Assembly (NCBI RefSeq): GCF_029167375.1
Contig: NZ_JARFTP010000001.1
Coordinates: 186,001 to 250,000, forward strand
Direction: 5' to 3'
From: Tsukamurella sp. 8F
Lineage (GTDB): Bacteria; Actinomycetota; Actinomycetes; Mycobacteriales; Mycobacteriaceae
DNA length: 64,000 bases
Shown: one piece after another, positions 18,364 through 29,539 of the stretch
How the letters are laid out: each line of letters starts with the position of its first letter
Position numbering within the stretch: the stretch's first letter is position 1
The notes under the pieces: generated by a model
Seen by the model: only the letters and a program-made list of their open reading frames with translations
Databases searched by the model: none
Told to the model about the DNA's origin: nothing
Program-made: the position numbers and the translations under genes

Positions 18364-20160
18364 GTGCTGCGCACCCACCTCGCCGGATCGCTGCGCTGCG
18401 GCGACGAGGGCACCGTCGTCACCCTGACCGGATGGGTCGCGCGGCGGCGTGACCACGGCGGCGTCATCTTCATCGACCTGCGGGACTCGTCGGGCGTGGC
18501 ACAGGTGGTCTTCCGTGAGTCGGCGGTCGCCGAGCAGGCGCATCGACTGCGGTCCGAGTACTGCGTGCAGGTGACCGGCACCGTAGAGAAGCGGCCGGAG
18601 GGCAGCGAGAACCCGAATCTGCCGTCCGGCGCGATCGAGGTGAACGTGTCGGACCTCGTGGTCTTGAACGAGGCTGCGGCGCTGCCGTTCCAGCTCGACG
18701 AGGAGCCGGGTGAGGAGGCGCGTCTGAAGTACCGCTACCTCGATCTGCGTCGCGAGGGCCCGGCCGCCGCCCTGCGTCTGCGTTCGAAGGCCAACTCGGC
18801 CGCGCGCCGGGTGCTCGACGGGCACGATTTCGTGGAGATCGAGACCCCTACGCTGACACGCTCGACCCCGGAGGGCGCGCGCGACTTCCTGGTGCCGGCG
18901 CGCCTTAAGCCCGGCAGCTTCTACGCCCTGCCGCAGAGCCCGCAGCTGTTCAAGCAGCTCCTGATGGTGGCGGGCATGGAGCGCTACTACCAGATCGCGC
19001 GCTGCTATCGCGACGAGGACTTCCGTGCCGACCGTCAGCCCGAGTTCACCCAGCTCGACATCGAGATGAGCTTCGTGGACCAGGAGGACGTGATCGCCCT
19101 GGGCGAGGAGATCGTGCGCGCGCTGTGGGAGCTCATCGGGCACGAGATCCCGCTGCCGATCCCGCGCATCACGTACGCAGAGGCCATGCGGCGCTACGGA
19201 TCCGACAAGCCGGACCTGCGTTTCGATATAGAGATCACCGAGTGCACCGAGTACTTCGCCGACACGCCGTTCCGCGTGTTCCAGGCGCCCTACGTCGGCG
19301 CCGTGGTCATGGCCGGCGGTGCCGCACAGCCCCGCCGCCAGCTCGACGCGTGGCAGGAGTGGGCCAAGCAGCGCGGCGCCAGGGGGCTCGCGTACGTGCT
19401 GATCGGCGACGACGGCGAGCTCGCGGGCCCCGTGGCCAAGAACCTGTCGGATGCGGAGAAGGCCGGCCTGGCGGAGCACGTGGGCGCGAAGCCGGGCGAC
19501 TGCGTGTTCTTCGCGGCGGGCGCGACCAAGCAGATGCGGGCCCTGCTCGGCGCGGCGCGCAGCGAGATCGCCGACAAGCTGGGTCTCATACGTGAGGACG
19601 ACTGGTCCTTCGTCTGGGTCGTCGACGCGCCGCTGTTCGAGCCCGCCGACGAGGCCACCGCGGCAGGCGATGTCGCCGTCGGCCACGGTGCGTGGACGGC
19701 GGTGCACCACGCGTTCACCAGCCCCAAGCCCGAGTCGCTCGAAACGTTCGACACCGACCCGGGCGACGCGTTGGCCTACGCCTACGACATCGTCTGCAAC
19801 GGCAACGAGATCGGCGGCGGCTCGATTCGTATCCACCGCCGCGACGTGCAGGAGCGGGTGTTCGCCGTGATGGGTATCGATGAGGCCGAGGCACGCGAGA
19901 AGTTCGGCTTCCTGCTGGACGCGTTCGCATTCGGCGCGCCGCCGCACGGCGGTATCGCGTTCGGCTGGGACCGTGTGGTCTCCCTGCTGTCGGACTCGCC
20001 GTCGATCCGTGATGTCATCGCGTTCCCCAAGTCCGGCGGCGGCGTCGACCCGCTGACGGACGCGCCCGCGCCCATCACGGCGCAGCAACGCAAGGAGTCC
20101 GGCATGGATACCAAGCCCAAGGCCGCCGGCCCCGAGGCGAGTGGCGGTGAGGGCGAGTAG
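18364..20160 (+). CDS. aspS: Aspartyl-tRNA synthetase
   Basis: Charges tRNA-Asp, and in this phylum often tRNA-Asn too. The 598-residue bacterial-type class II enzyme has an OB anticodon domain (about 1-105, [19 protein letters not shown]), motif 2 [19 protein letters not shown], a GAD insertion and motif 3 [11 protein letters not shown] short hydrophilic tail ends the protein. The GTG at 18364 has GAGAGGA upstream. No asparaginyl synthetase is in the window, so discrimination cannot be judged. Confidence 0.97.
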   Translation: MLRTHLAGSLRCGDEGTVVTLTGWVARRRDHGGVIFIDLRDSSGVAQVVFRESAVAEQAHRLRSEYCVQVTGTVEKRPEGSENPNLPSGAIEVNVSDLVVLNEAAALPFQLDEEPGEEARLKYRYLDLRREGPAAALRLRSKANSAARRVLDGHDFVEIETPTLTRSTPEGARDFLVPARLKPGSFYALPQSPQLFKQLLMVAGMERYYQIARCYRDEDFRADRQPEFTQLDIEMSFVDQEDVIALGEEIVRALWELIGHEIPLPIPRITYAEAMRRYGSDKPDLRFDIEITECTEYFADTPFRVFQAPYVGAVVMAGGAAQPRRQLDAWQEWAKQRGARGLAYVLIGDDGELAGPVAKNLSDAEKAGLAEHVGAKPGDCVFFAAGATKQMRALLGAARSEIADKLGLIREDDWSFVWVVDAPLFEPADEATAAGDVAVGHGAWTAVHHAFTSPKPESLETFDTDPGDALAYAYDIVCNGNEIGGGSIRIHRRDVQERVFAVMGIDEAEAREKFGFLLDAFAFGAPPHGGIAFGWDRVVSLLSDSPSIRDVIAFPKSGGGVDPLTDAPAPITAQQRKESGMDTKPKAAGPEASGGEGE

Positions 20161-20180
20161 CCGACACGTACAGTGCTGAC

Positions 20181-22769
20181 GTGACCGTCGACAGCGCCGA
20201 TCGCCGTGACGCCGGCATGCTTCTGGGCGGCTACCAGCCGGGGGAGCCGTACGACGAACTCCTCGACCCCGACGGCGCGCTCCGGACGCCGTGGCGGCCG
20301 CTCGCGCACCGGCTGCACGAGCTGCGCCACGACTCCCTGATCCGCGTCCGCGACCGGGTACGGGAGATGGTCGACGACGACGACATCACCTACAACCCGG
20401 TCGCCGGCGGCCCGGTCGACGGCCTCGGTCCGGACACCGCGCAGGCCGCCGCCTCGACGCGGTGGCGCCTCGACGCGCTGCCCATGCTGTTCGACTCCGA
20501 CGAGTGGGACGGACTCGCGCGTGGCGTCGCGCAGCGCTCGGCCCTACTCGACGCGGTGCTCAAGGATCTCTACGGCCCACAGCGGGCGGTGCGCGAGCAG
20601 ATCGTGCCCCCCGAGGTCGTGTTCGGGAATCGCGGTTTCATCCGCCGCGCAGTGGGTGTCCCGCCCCCCGGGCCGAAGTCCCTCTTCCTGCACGCCGTCG
20701 ACCTGGGGCGAACCCCGGACGGGAACTTCGCGGTGTTCGCGGACCGCACACAGGCACCGTCGGGTGTCGGCTACGCGCTGGCCGGTCGGCGGATCCTGTC
20801 CCGGTCGCTCCCGCGGATGTTCCGCGCCGCTACGCCGCGGTCGCTCGGATCCTTCGCGCAGCTGCTTCGCGGATCATTGGTGGACGCCGCGCCGAACGGC
20901 GTCGAGGACCCGACCATCGTCGTGCTCAGCCCGGGCTCCTATTCCGAGACCGCCTTCGACCAGGCGCATCTCGCGTCTGTACTCGGCGTGCCGCTGGTCG
21001 AAGCGGGCGACCTGACGGTGCGCGACGGCGGTCTACACATGCGCGCACTGGGGCGGATGAAGCGTGTCGACGTGGTCCTGCGCCGCGTCGACTCCGAGTT
21101 CTCCGATCCGCTCGACCTGCGCACCGACTCGCGCCTCGGCGTCGTGGGGCTCGTCGAGCTCATGACCCGCGGTGCGGTGAGCGTCGTGAACACACTCGGG
21201 TCCGGCGTCCTCGAGAGTCCCGCACTGCACCCGTTCCTGCCCGAGCTGTGCCGCGTGTTGCTCGACGAAGACCTGCTGCTGCCGTCGACGCCCACCCATC
21301 ACCTCGCGTCCACCGCGGGGCGAGCGGCGCTGGACCAGCAGCTCGACTCGCTGGTTCTGACCCGCATCGCGAGCGGTGAGCGTGTACTGGGGAGAGGCCT
21401 CGACGGGGCCGCCGCTCGCGAGTTGCGCGCGCGGGTCGCCGAGGAGCCGGAGCTGTGGGTCGCGCAGGAGGTGCCCGACTACTCGACCGCGCCGTCGCTG
21501 CTCGACGACGGTGCTGTGGCCGCACGTGGTTTCGGCATGCGCACGTTCTCGGTCGCGCAGGAGTCGGGCTATGCGGTCATGGGTGGCGGGCTGGGGCAGG
21601 TGCTCTCGGATGCCGCTGATGGCACCACGAGCGGCACCGCCGCCGCCAAGGACGTGTGGGTCCCGATATCCGAGGACACCAGGGCGGGCGTGCGCGTCGC
21701 GACCCTGCCGGCGATCCCGCGCCCGACGGTGCCCGCCAGCGGTCCCGTCGCGACGCCACGCGTGCTGTCCGATCTGTTCTGGATGGGTCGCTACGCCGAG
21801 CGCGCCGAGGCGATGGTGCGGATGCTCGGCGTCGCGAGCGAGCGCACCGCCGAGTACCGGAACCGCCCGTGGCAGGCCGGGGCCGCGTCGCTTCAGCCGT
21901 GGCTGGACGCCGTGGTCGCCGTTTCCGCGACCGGCGACGCGCTGGGGCCCGTGCGCGCCGAGGGCCCGGACGAGACCGACGTCGCCGCGGCACTGCGCAC
22001 GTTGACGCTGGCGCCCCGCCTCGAGGGGTCGGTGACCCAGTCGTTCACCCGCGTGGTCGGGGCGGCACGCGCGGTCCGCGACCAGATGTCGACGGGGACG
22101 TGGACGGTGCTCGGCGGTGCGGAGCGGGCGCTGCACCGTCTCGACGTCGCAGTCGAGGACGACGGCGCCCAGCTGGATCTCACGCTGGCCGACGTGCTGG
22201 TCTCGCTGCTCGCGTTCTCGGGTCTCGCCCGCGAATCGATGGTCCGCGACCCGGGCTGGCTCATGATGGACGCAGGCCGCCGCATCGAGCGCTCGCTGCA
22301 GCTGGTTGCGTTGACCCGTGAGGTGCTCGTCGCCGTCCACGACCCCGATACAGACGCTGCGCTCATCGAGGGTTACCTGATCGCGTGCGAGTCGTCGGTG
22401 ACGTACCGGCGCCGGCACCGCTCGGTGATGCTGGCGCGCGCCGCTGTGGACCTGATGTATTTCGACGAGTCCAATCCGCGTTCGCTGATCTATCAGCTGC
22501 ACCGGCTGCGTACCGACCTCGCCGCTCTGCCCGACGAGTTGCGGTCGGGCCCCGTGGAGCGGATCGTCGAGGAGCAGATCGCGCAGGTCGGGCGGTTCGA
22601 CCCCGGTGACACCGACCTCGTCGACGGCGGCCGTCGCGCGGCCCTCGACGGGCTGCTGGGCGGTATCGCCGACGCGCTGCGCGAGGTATCGGACGTGCTC
22701 GAGCGCACGCGCTTCGCGCCGCCCGGCGAGGCGCGACCGCTGTGGTCCGGCACCATGGGAGGGGAATGA
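20181..22769 (+). CDS. Circularly permuted ATP-grasp / alpha-E fusion protein
   Basis: The 862-residue fusion has a circularly permuted ATP-grasp type 2 domain (about 60-490, with SRSLPRMFR, LSPGSYSETAFDQAHLA, NTLGSGVLESPAL and LPEL). The second half is an alpha-helical alpha-E (DUF403) domain (about 525-850, DLFWMGRYAERAEAMVRML). It is equivalent to Rv2567. The family is predicted to make peptide-like bonds in an unidentified peptide modification system with a transglutaminase-like partner, which is the next gene. The stop and the next start overlap (ATGATG). Confidence 0.9.
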   Translation: MTVDSADRRDAGMLLGGYQPGEPYDELLDPDGALRTPWRPLAHRLHELRHDSLIRVRDRVREMVDDDDITYNPVAGGPVDGLGPDTAQAAASTRWRLDALPMLFDSDEWDGLARGVAQRSALLDAVLKDLYGPQRAVREQIVPPEVVFGNRGFIRRAVGVPPPGPKSLFLHAVDLGRTPDGNFAVFADRTQAPSGVGYALAGRRILSRSLPRMFRAATPRSLGSFAQLLRGSLVDAAPNGVEDPTIVVLSPGSYSETAFDQAHLASVLGVPLVEAGDLTVRDGGLHMRALGRMKRVDVVLRRVDSEFSDPLDLRTDSRLGVVGLVELMTRGAVSVVNTLGSGVLESPALHPFLPELCRVLLDEDLLLPSTPTHHLASTAGRAALDQQLDSLVLTRIASGERVLGRGLDGAAARELRARVAEEPELWVAQEVPDYSTAPSLLDDGAVAARGFGMRTFSVAQESGYAVMGGGLGQVLSDAADGTTSGTAAAKDVWVPISEDTRAGVRVATLPAIPRPTVPASGPVATPRVLSDLFWMGRYAERAEAMVRMLGVASERTAEYRNRPWQAGAASLQPWLDAVVAVSATGDALGPVRAEGPDETDVAAALRTLTLAPRLEGSVTQSFTRVVGAARAVRDQMSTGTWTVLGGAERALHRLDVAVEDDGAQLDLTLADVLVSLLAFSGLARESMVRDPGWLMMDAGRRIERSLQLVALTREVLVAVHDPDTDAALIEGYLIACESSVTYRRRHRSVMLARAAVDLMYFDESNPRSLIYQLHRLRTDLAALPDELRSGPVERIVEEQIAQVGRFDPGDTDLVDGGRRAALDGLLGGIADALREVSDVLERTRFAPPGEARPLWSGTMGGE

Positions 22770-23725
22770 TGTCCGAACCCACGACGGCCGCAGCGGCACC
22801 GTCGGCGGCGAAGCCCCTATCGTTCAGCGAGCGCACCGCGGATTCGCGCACGCGCACCTACCGGGTGGTGCACTCCACGCGCTACACGTATGACGCGCCC
22901 GTGACCTCGTCGTACGGCCGCTGCTACCTCGCGCCTCGCGACCTGCCGGAACAGCGGGTGCTGGAGCACGCGATCGAGGTCGATCCCGAGCCGTCCGACC
23001 GGTCGGAGGGCGTGGACGCGTTCGGCAACACCGATACGTTCTTCCATGTGACGACACCGCACACCGTGCTCGCGGTGACCGGGACGTCGCTGGTGGAGGT
23101 GGATCCGCTCGACGCGACGATCACCGGCGAGGGGGCCGCGGTGGCGCCTTGGGAGCTCGCGCGGCCCGCGGGAGCGGCGGGCGCAGCGGCGACGCAGTAC
23201 CGTCTCGACCTCGAGCCGCCGGAGATCGACGATGCGGTCCGCGAATACGCTGCGGCGATCTTCACGCCGGGCAAGCCGCTGGTGGAGGCCGTCCGGGACC
23301 TCACGACCGGCATCTACACGGACTTCCGGTACCACTCGGGCTCGACGTCGGTATCGACGCGGGTCGGCACCGTCATGCAGCGGCGGGAGGGTGTCTGCCA
23401 GGACTTCGCGCGGGTTGCGATCGCGTGCCTGCGCTCGCGCGGCCTCGCCGCCCGGTACGTATCGGGCTACCTCGCGACCGAACCGCCTCCGGGCCAGGAC
23501 CGGGTGGTCGGCGCCGGCGCGACACACGCGTGGGCGGCGGTCTGGATGCCGGGAGGGAAGTGGCTGCCCTTCGACCCGACGAACAACAAGTTCGTAGACG
23601 AGCGGCACGTGACCGTCGCGTGGGGCCGCGACTACGAGGACGTCCCCCCGCTTCGGGGCGTCGTGTACACCGAATCCCGGCAGAGCCGCATCGCCGTGTC
23701 GGTGGACGTAGCCCCTGTCGCATAA
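22769..23725 (+). CDS. Transglutaminase-like cysteine peptidase family protein
   Basis: The 318-residue protein has an N-terminal beta domain (YRVVHSTRYTYDAPV) and a transglutaminase core. The catalytic Cys lies in REGVCQDFARVAIACLRSRG, the His in THAWAAVWMPGGKW and the Asp in LPFDPTNNK. It corresponds to Rv2569c. GGAGGGG precedes two adjacent ATGs; the second, at 22769, has the better spacing. It directly follows the ATP-grasp/alpha-E gene and is likely its functional partner, perhaps removing or transferring what the ATP-grasp enzyme attaches. Confidence 0.9.
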   Translation: MSEPTTAAAAPSAAKPLSFSERTADSRTRTYRVVHSTRYTYDAPVTSSYGRCYLAPRDLPEQRVLEHAIEVDPEPSDRSEGVDAFGNTDTFFHVTTPHTVLAVTGTSLVEVDPLDATITGEGAAVAPWELARPAGAAGAAATQYRLDLEPPEIDDAVREYAAAIFTPGKPLVEAVRDLTTGIYTDFRYHSGSTSVSTRVGTVMQRREGVCQDFARVAIACLRSRGLAARYVSGYLATEPPPGQDRVVGAGATHAWAAVWMPGGKWLPFDPTNNKFVDERHVTVAWGRDYEDVPPLRGVVYTESRQSRIAVSVDVAPVA

Positions 23726-23810
23726 CGGATCTGCAACAGCCGGGGAATTCCGCGCAACGGAAACTGTGGACACCCTCAGTCGGCACCCTACTGGGGTAGC
23801 CTCGGGGGCG

Positions 23811-24971
23811 ATGGTTGCAACGGTGGAATCGGTCGGGCGTGGACGGGTCGTGGAATCGACCCTCGCGGCCGTGGAGCGCCTCCTGCAGCGGCGCACGGGG
23901 ATGGAGACGATCCTCGTGGACCCGGAGGACCTGGGTGGGAGCGGCCGCACTCTCGTGATGCGCGCACGCGTGGCTCACAACAACTTCTCGCTACCACGCA
24001 CCGTCGTCGTCAAACAGCTGCTGGACGCCGATGCGACCGACGCGGACCTCGGCGAGGCTTTCGCTCGCGAGGCCGCCGCCTACAAGTTCGCCACCGCGCT
24101 GCCCGTCGACTCCCGTCCGGGGCCGACGCTGCTCGCGTCGGATCCGGAGCAGCGGATCCTCGTGCTATCGGACCTGGGTGTCGGGGACAGTGTCGCCGCA
24201 GTGCTCGCCCGTGCCGAGACCATGGCCGCAGGCACGCTGCTCGCGGCGTGGGGGCAGGCCCTCGGCCGCATGCACGCCGGCACCGTGGGGCGTGAGGACG
24301 ACCTGAGCGCGCTCGCCCGGCGCGAGCACACGGACGTGCGGCACGACCCCGTCGGTTGCGAGGCGGCGCGCGCCGCGGACAGCGTTCCGGGACGTCTCGC
24401 AGATCTCGGTATGGTCGCGCCCGCCCCGACGGAGCTGCTACGCAAGGCCGCGAGCCTCTTCACCGGCGGGCCCTACCGCGCATTCAGTCCGTCGGATGTG
24501 GGCCCCGACAACGCGGTCGTGATCGACGGAGGCGTGCGCTTCCTGGACTACGAGTGGGCCGGGTTCCGTGACGCGACGCTGGACGTGGGTTACGCGATGC
24601 TCACCTATCCGAACCCGCTCCGGACGGGTTTAGAGGATGGACTGTCCGGCACGCTCGTGGAGTCGTGGCGCTCGGAGGTGGTCCGGATCTGGCCGCGCCT
24701 CGACGATGACGTGACCCTGCTACGGCACATGGCCGCCGCGCTCACGGCGTGGCTGGTGCTGGCGACCTATTGGCATCTCCCCGATGGCCCGGACTCGCAG
24801 GACGCGGGTTTCGACGCGGGGCACCTGCACGCGCTCACGGAGTGGTCGGGGGCCGACCTCGCGGACCGGTGGCAGGCGCTCGCCGCCGCGTTGGGTCCGG
24901 AGATGCCCCAGGTGGCGCCGGGCCTCGCAGAATTCGCCGCGGGCGCCGCGGACATCGCCCGGAAGCTGTGA
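23811..24971 (+). CDS. Phosphotransferase (APH/choline-kinase-like)
   Basis: The 386-residue protein has a protein-kinase-like fold of the aminoglycoside/choline phosphotransferase type. VVVKQLL near residue 65 is the ATP-binding Lys. The catalytic loop reads [12 protein letters not shown], with Asp and Asn kept but Ser where His is usual. [11 protein letters not shown] carries the metal-binding acid. The target is unknown. The frame could start earlier (GTG 23766), but the ATG at 23811 is preferred. It overlaps rarA by 4 bp. Lying behind the ATP-grasp/transglutaminase pair, it may belong to that system. Confidence 0.8.
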   Translation: MVATVESVGRGRVVESTLAAVERLLQRRTGMETILVDPEDLGGSGRTLVMRARVAHNNFSLPRTVVVKQLLDADATDADLGEAFAREAAAYKFATALPVDSRPGPTLLASDPEQRILVLSDLGVGDSVAAVLARAETMAAGTLLAAWGQALGRMHAGTVGREDDLSALARREHTDVRHDPVGCEAARAADSVPGRLADLGMVAPAPTELLRKAASLFTGGPYRAFSPSDVGPDNAVVIDGGVRFLDYEWAGFRDATLDVGYAMLTYPNPLRTGLEDGLSGTLVESWRSEVVRIWPRLDDDVTLLRHMAAALTAWLVLATYWHLPDGPDSQDAGFDAGHLHALTEWSGADLADRWQALAAALGPEMPQVAPGLAEFAAGAADIARKL

Positions 24972-26338
24972 CCTCCAGCCTGTTCGGGGACGACGGTGAC
25001 CTTGGCGCGGCGGGGGCGGGCGCCGACGCGCGGTCCGGTGTCGAGTTCGTGCCCACGCACGCGGGCGCGCCCCTTGCAGCACGGATGCGACCCGCCACCC
25101 TGGACGAGGTGGTCGGCCAGGAGCATCTACTCGGCGCGGGCACTCCGCTTCGGCGGCTGATCGAGGGCTCCGGGGCCGCATCGGTGATCCTGTACGGCCC
25201 TCCCGGCACGGGAAAGACGACCATCGCATCGCTCGTCTCGGGCGCCACCGGGCGACGGTTCGAGGCGCTGTCGGCACTGTCGTCGGGCGTCAAGGAGGTT
25301 CGGGGCGTCATCGAGCTCGCCCGGCGCCGCCTGTCGGCCGGCGAGCAGACGGTGCTGTTCATCGACGAGGTGCATCGGTTCAGCAAGTCGCAGCAGGACG
25401 CACTGCTCGCAGCGGTGGAGAACCGCGTGGTGCTGCTCGTCGCGGCGACCACCGAGAACCCGAGCTTCTCCGTTGTGTCGCCGCTGCTGTCGCGCTCGCT
25501 GGTGCTCGCGCTGCAGCCGCTGGAGCCCGAGCAGATCGGCACGCTGATCGACCGCGCTCTCGCCGACGCGCGCGGCTACGCGGGTGTGCTCGTGATCGCG
25601 GACGACGCGCGCGAGCATCTCGTGCGGCTCTCGGGCGGCGACGCGCGACGGGCACTCACCGCGCTCGAGGCCGCGGCGGACCTCGCCATCGCAGCGGGCG
25701 AGACCGAGTTGTCGCTGGTGCGGGTCGAGGCGTCGATCGACACCGCGGCCGTGCGGTACGACCGTGCGGGCGACCAGCACTACGACGTGATCAGCGCGTT
25801 CATCAAGTCCATCCGCGGCTCGGACGTCGACGCGGCGCTGCACTACCTGGCCCGCATGATCACCGCGGGGGAGGACCCACGGTTCATAGCGCGCCGGCTC
25901 GTTGTGCATGCGTCCGAGGACGTCGGCATGGCCGATCCGACGGCACTGCAGGTTGCCACAGCGGCTGCGCAGGCGGTGCAGCTGATCGGCATGCCGGAGG
26001 CGCGACTGGCCTTGGCGCAGGCCACGATCCACCTCGCTACCGCACCCAAGTCGCCCGGCGTGAACGCCGCGATCACGGCGGCGCTCGGCGATGTGGCGAC
26101 CGGGAAGACCGGTGCGGTCCCGGCAGCACTGCGGGACGGCCACTATGCGGGCGCGAAGCTGATCGGCAACGCGCAGGGCTACGTCTATCCGCACGACCAT
26201 CCCGGCGGCGTCGTCGCGCAGCAGTACCCGCCGGACGAACTGGTGGGCACCGACTACTACCAGCCCACCGAGTACGGGTTCGAGCGCGAGATCAAGCCGC
26301 GGGTGGCGCGCCTTCGCTCCATTCTCCGGCGTCGGTAA
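24968..26338 (+). CDS. rarA: Replication-associated recombination ATPase RarA/MgsA
   Basis: The 456-residue clamp-loader-like AAA+ ATPase acts at stalled replication forks. Walker A is [15 protein letters not shown], Walker [20 protein letters not shown], and sensor 1 ATTENPSF. The [13 protein letters not shown] sensor-2 helix and the tetramerisation domain follow, with [16 protein letters not shown] and YPHDHPGG, which are hallmarks of the family. The GTG start overlaps the kinase stop (GTGA). It lies before alaS, as Rv2559c does in mycobacteria. Confidence 0.95.
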   Translation: MTSSLFGDDGDLGAAGAGADARSGVEFVPTHAGAPLAARMRPATLDEVVGQEHLLGAGTPLRRLIEGSGAASVILYGPPGTGKTTIASLVSGATGRRFEALSALSSGVKEVRGVIELARRRLSAGEQTVLFIDEVHRFSKSQQDALLAAVENRVVLLVAATTENPSFSVVSPLLSRSLVLALQPLEPEQIGTLIDRALADARGYAGVLVIADDAREHLVRLSGGDARRALTALEAAADLAIAAGETELSLVRVEASIDTAAVRYDRAGDQHYDVISAFIKSIRGSDVDAALHYLARMITAGEDPRFIARRLVVHASEDVGMADPTALQVATAAAQAVQLIGMPEARLALAQATIHLATAPKSPGVNAAITAALGDVATGKTGAVPAALRDGHYAGAKLIGNAQGYVYPHDHPGGVVAQQYPPDELVGTDYYQPTEYGFEREIKPRVARLRSILRRR

Positions 26339-26381
26339 GGTCGTAGGTCGTTACCGACGCCCTGAAGCCTAAGGAAGCTGC

Positions 26382-29054
26382 GTGCAGACCCACGAGATCC
26401 GGAAGCGGTTCACCGACCACTTCGTGAAGAACGGCCATACCGAGGTGCCCAGCGCCTCCCTGGTCTTGAACGACCCGAATCAGCTGTTCGTGATCGCGGG
26501 CATGGTGCCGTTCGTGCCCTACTTCCTGGGGCAGCAGACGCCGCCCTACGACCGCGCCACCTCGATCCAGAAGTGTGTCCGCACACTGGATATCGAGGAG
26601 GTCGGCATCACGACCCGCCACAACACCTTCTTCCAGATGGCAGGCAACTTCAGCTTCGGCGACTATTTCAAGCGCGACGCCATCCGGTTCGCGTGGACGC
26701 TGCTCACCGGCGCAGTGGAGGACGGCGGCTTCGGTATCGACCCCGAGCGCCTGTGGTCCACGGTGTACCTCGATGACGACGAGGCCCGCGACCTGTGGCT
26801 CGAGGTCGGCCAGGTCCCGGAACGGATCCAGCGCCGCGGTCTGAAAGACAACTACTGGTCCATGGGCATCCCCGGTCCGGCCGGACCGTGCTCCGAGATC
26901 TTCTACGACCGTGGCCCCGACTTCGGCGTGGAGGGGGGCCCGGAGGCGGACGAGGACCGGTACATCGAGATCTGGAATCTCGTCTTCATGCAGAACGAGC
27001 GCGGTAAGGGGCTCGGCAAGGAGAACTTCGAGATCCTCGGCGAATTGCCGAAGAAGAACATCGATACCGGTATGGGCATCGAGCGCGTCGCCTTCCTGCT
27101 GCAGGGTGTCGACAATGTGTACGAGACCGATCTGCTGCGTCCCGTGATCGATCGCGCGGAGGAGCTGACCGGGCAGCGCTACTCCGCGGGCGACCCCGAG
27201 CGAGACCGGCTGTTCCGCGTCATCGCGGACCACACCCGCACCGCCGTGATGCTCATCGAGGACGGCGTCAATCCCGGTAACGACGGCCGCGGCTACGTGC
27301 TCCGCCGGCTGCTGCGTCGCGTCGTCCGGTCGGCGCGTCTGCTGGGCGCCGCGGGCGAGACCATGGGCGCATTCGTCGACACCGTGCTCGCGACGATGTC
27401 GCCGTCGTACCCCTCCCTCGCCGACGACGCCGAGCGCATACGGACCGTTGCGATCGGTGAGGAGGCTGCGTTCCTCAGGACACTCGAACAGGGCACGACG
27501 TTGTTCGGGAACGCCGCCTCGTCGACCAGGGCGGCCGGGAGCTCTGTGCTGTCCGGCGACGACGCGTTCACCCTTCACGACACCTACGGCTTCCCGATCG
27601 ACCTGACTCTGGAGATGGCGTCCGAGGCCGGTCTCACGGTCGACGAGGACGGCTTCCGAGCCCTCATGGCAGAACAGCGGCAGCGCGCGAAGGACGACGC
27701 GAACTCCCGCAAGTCGGCGCTCGCGGATCTATCGGTCTTCCGCGAGTTCGTCGACCGCGGGCCGACCGAGTTCACCGGCTTCGACGAGCTCACCTCGGGC
27801 GCGCAGGTGCTGGGCCTCGTCCGCGACGGCGTGCGGGTTCCGACAGTCGCGACCGGGGAGGACGTCGAGGTCGTCCTCGACCGCAGCCCGCTGTACGCGG
27901 AGGCCGGCGGCCAGCTCGCGGATATCGGCACCATCACGACCGCGGCCGGCGCGCAGATCGTCGTCACCGACGTGCAGCGCGTCGCCAAGACCGTCTGGCG
28001 CCACCAGGGCACCGTGGCTTCCGGGGAGGTCGCGGAGGGTGACACCGTCACCGTCGCCGTGGACCCGGCACACCGGCATGGCAGCACCCAGGGACATTCC
28101 GGTACGCACCTCGTGCACGCCGCATTGCGTCAGGTGCTCGGCCCGAACGCCGTGCAGGCGGGATCGCTGAACCGCCCGGGTTACCTGCGTTTCGACTTCC
28201 GGTGGCAGGGCGCGCTGTCGGAGCAACAGCGAGCAGAGATCGAGGGCGTCACCAACGCTGCCGTGCAGGCCGATTACGCCGTGAACACCGACGTCACCGA
28301 CCTGGAGACAGCCAAGCGGCGCGGCGCGATGGCACTGTTCGGAGAGAACTACGGCGAGCGTGTGCGGGTGGTCGAGATCGGTGGGCCGTTCTCGCTCGAG
28401 TTGTGCGGCGGCACGCACGTCGCGAGTTCCGGGCTCGTCGGGCCCGTCACGCTGCTCGGCGAGAGTTCCGTCGGTTCGGGCGTGCGCCGCGTCGAGGCGT
28501 ACGTCGGCCTGGACGCCGTCACGGAGCTGAACAAGGAGCGCGCCCTGGTGTCCGCGCTGTCGTCGTCGCTCAAGGTTCCGTCCGAGGAACTTCCCGGTCG
28601 TGTCGAGTCGATGGTCAACCGTCTCAAGGACGCCGAGAAGGAACTCGAGAAGCTGCGCTCCCAGGCGGCGCTCTCGGCGTTGTCCGAGCTCGCGGCGTCG
28701 CCCGAGCGGGTGGGCGCCGCGCGCGTCGTCGCGGCCCGCGCGCCCGAGGGCGTGGCCGGAGGTGACCTGCGCGGCCTCGTGACGCAGCTGAAGGGTCGCG
28801 TAGGCGCAGAGCCCGCCGTGGTCGCACTCTTCGCCGAGGACGGTGACAAGGTCCCGTTCGCCGTGGCGGTGAACGACGCCGCGCAGGATCTGGGTGTCCG
28901 TGCGGGCGATCTGGTGAAGGCGGCGGCGCCGGCGGTCGGCGGCCGGGGCGGCGGTAAGCCGGACCTCGCGCAGGGCGCCGGATCGGATGCGTCCGGGATC
29001 GACTCCGCTCTTGCGGCGGTCCGAACGGCCGTCGCGTCGGCGGTGGGCGCCTGA
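26382..29054 (+). CDS. alaS: Alanyl-tRNA synthetase
   Basis: The 890-residue class II synthetase charges tRNA-Ala. The N-terminal catalytic core starts [19 protein letters not shown] and contains [20 protein letters not shown]. The editing domain shows [16 protein letters not shown] and [10 protein letters not shown] (zinc ligands). The C-Ala domain ends with [16 protein letters not shown]. The GTG at 26382 has AAGGAAG upstream. Length and domain order are normal. It begins the alaS-ruvX-mltG-aroE series. Confidence 0.97.
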   Translation: MQTHEIRKRFTDHFVKNGHTEVPSASLVLNDPNQLFVIAGMVPFVPYFLGQQTPPYDRATSIQKCVRTLDIEEVGITTRHNTFFQMAGNFSFGDYFKRDAIRFAWTLLTGAVEDGGFGIDPERLWSTVYLDDDEARDLWLEVGQVPERIQRRGLKDNYWSMGIPGPAGPCSEIFYDRGPDFGVEGGPEADEDRYIEIWNLVFMQNERGKGLGKENFEILGELPKKNIDTGMGIERVAFLLQGVDNVYETDLLRPVIDRAEELTGQRYSAGDPERDRLFRVIADHTRTAVMLIEDGVNPGNDGRGYVLRRLLRRVVRSARLLGAAGETMGAFVDTVLATMSPSYPSLADDAERIRTVAIGEEAAFLRTLEQGTTLFGNAASSTRAAGSSVLSGDDAFTLHDTYGFPIDLTLEMASEAGLTVDEDGFRALMAEQRQRAKDDANSRKSALADLSVFREFVDRGPTEFTGFDELTSGAQVLGLVRDGVRVPTVATGEDVEVVLDRSPLYAEAGGQLADIGTITTAAGAQIVVTDVQRVAKTVWRHQGTVASGEVAEGDTVTVAVDPAHRHGSTQGHSGTHLVHAALRQVLGPNAVQAGSLNRPGYLRFDFRWQGALSEQQRAEIEGVTNAAVQADYAVNTDVTDLETAKRRGAMALFGENYGERVRVVEIGGPFSLELCGGTHVASSGLVGPVTLLGESSVGSGVRRVEAYVGLDAVTELNKERALVSALSSSLKVPSEELPGRVESMVNRLKDAEKELEKLRSQAALSALSELAASPERVGAARVVAARAPEGVAGGDLRGLVTQLKGRVGAEPAVVALFAEDGDKVPFAVAVNDAAQDLGVRAGDLVKAAAPAVGGRGGGKPDLAQGAGSDASGIDSALAAVRTAVASAVGA

Positions 29055-29056
29055 CG

Positions 29057-29539
29057 GTGGGCGGATTCCAGCGGGGGAGACGACTGGCTCTGGATGTGGG
29101 CCGGGCCCGCATCGGCGTCGCCGTGTCCGACCCCGACGGAATCCTCGCCACGCCCGTCGAGACGGTACGAGCGGCCAAGGACGGCAGCGACATTCGCCGG
29201 ATCCTGGCGCTCGTCGACGACTTCGAGCCGATCGAGGTGGTGGTCGGGCTGCCGCGTACCCTGCGTGGCGAGCACGGCGCCTCGGCGCAGATGGCGGAGA
29301 GCTTCGCGCGTGGATTACGCGCCGCGCTGGCGAGATCCCAGCGTGAGCCTGCACCGCGGGTATGTTTCAGTGACGAGCGGTTCACGACGGTGGCCGCGCA
29401 GCGCGCGCTCCGTGAGAACGGCATGCGTGCCAAGCAGCAGCGATCGGTGATCGACCAGGCCGCCGCGGTGGCCATCCTGCAAGGATGGCTCGACGAGCAG
29501 CGGTCGGCGGCCACCGGCAGCGAGGAGGACGACGAGTGA
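29057..29539 (+). CDS. ruvX: Holliday junction resolvase-like protein RuvX/YqgF
   Basis: The 160-residue RNase H-fold nuclease is implicated in 16S rRNA maturation and recombination. [18 protein letters not shown] carries the first catalytic Asp, [10 protein letters not shown] and [14 protein letters not shown] follow, and [14 protein letters not shown] carries the last Asp. A short acidic tail ends the protein. The GTG start is 2 bp after the alaS stop, and its own stop overlaps mltG by 4 bp. The order alaS-ruvX-mltG matches Rv2555c-Rv2554c-Rv2553c. Confidence 0.94.
   Translation: MGGFQRGRRLALDVGRARIGVAVSDPDGILATPVETVRAAKDGSDIRRILALVDDFEPIEVVVGLPRTLRGEHGASAQMAESFARGLRAALARSQREPAPRVCFSDERFTTVAAQRALRENGMRAKQQRSVIDQAAAVAILQGWLDEQRSAATGSEEDDE

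Noticed and set aside
18256-20088. 610-codon open frame on the minus strand opposite aspS
   Set aside because: Arg/His/Val-rich shadow of aspS produced by high GC; no motif, and aspS is certain.
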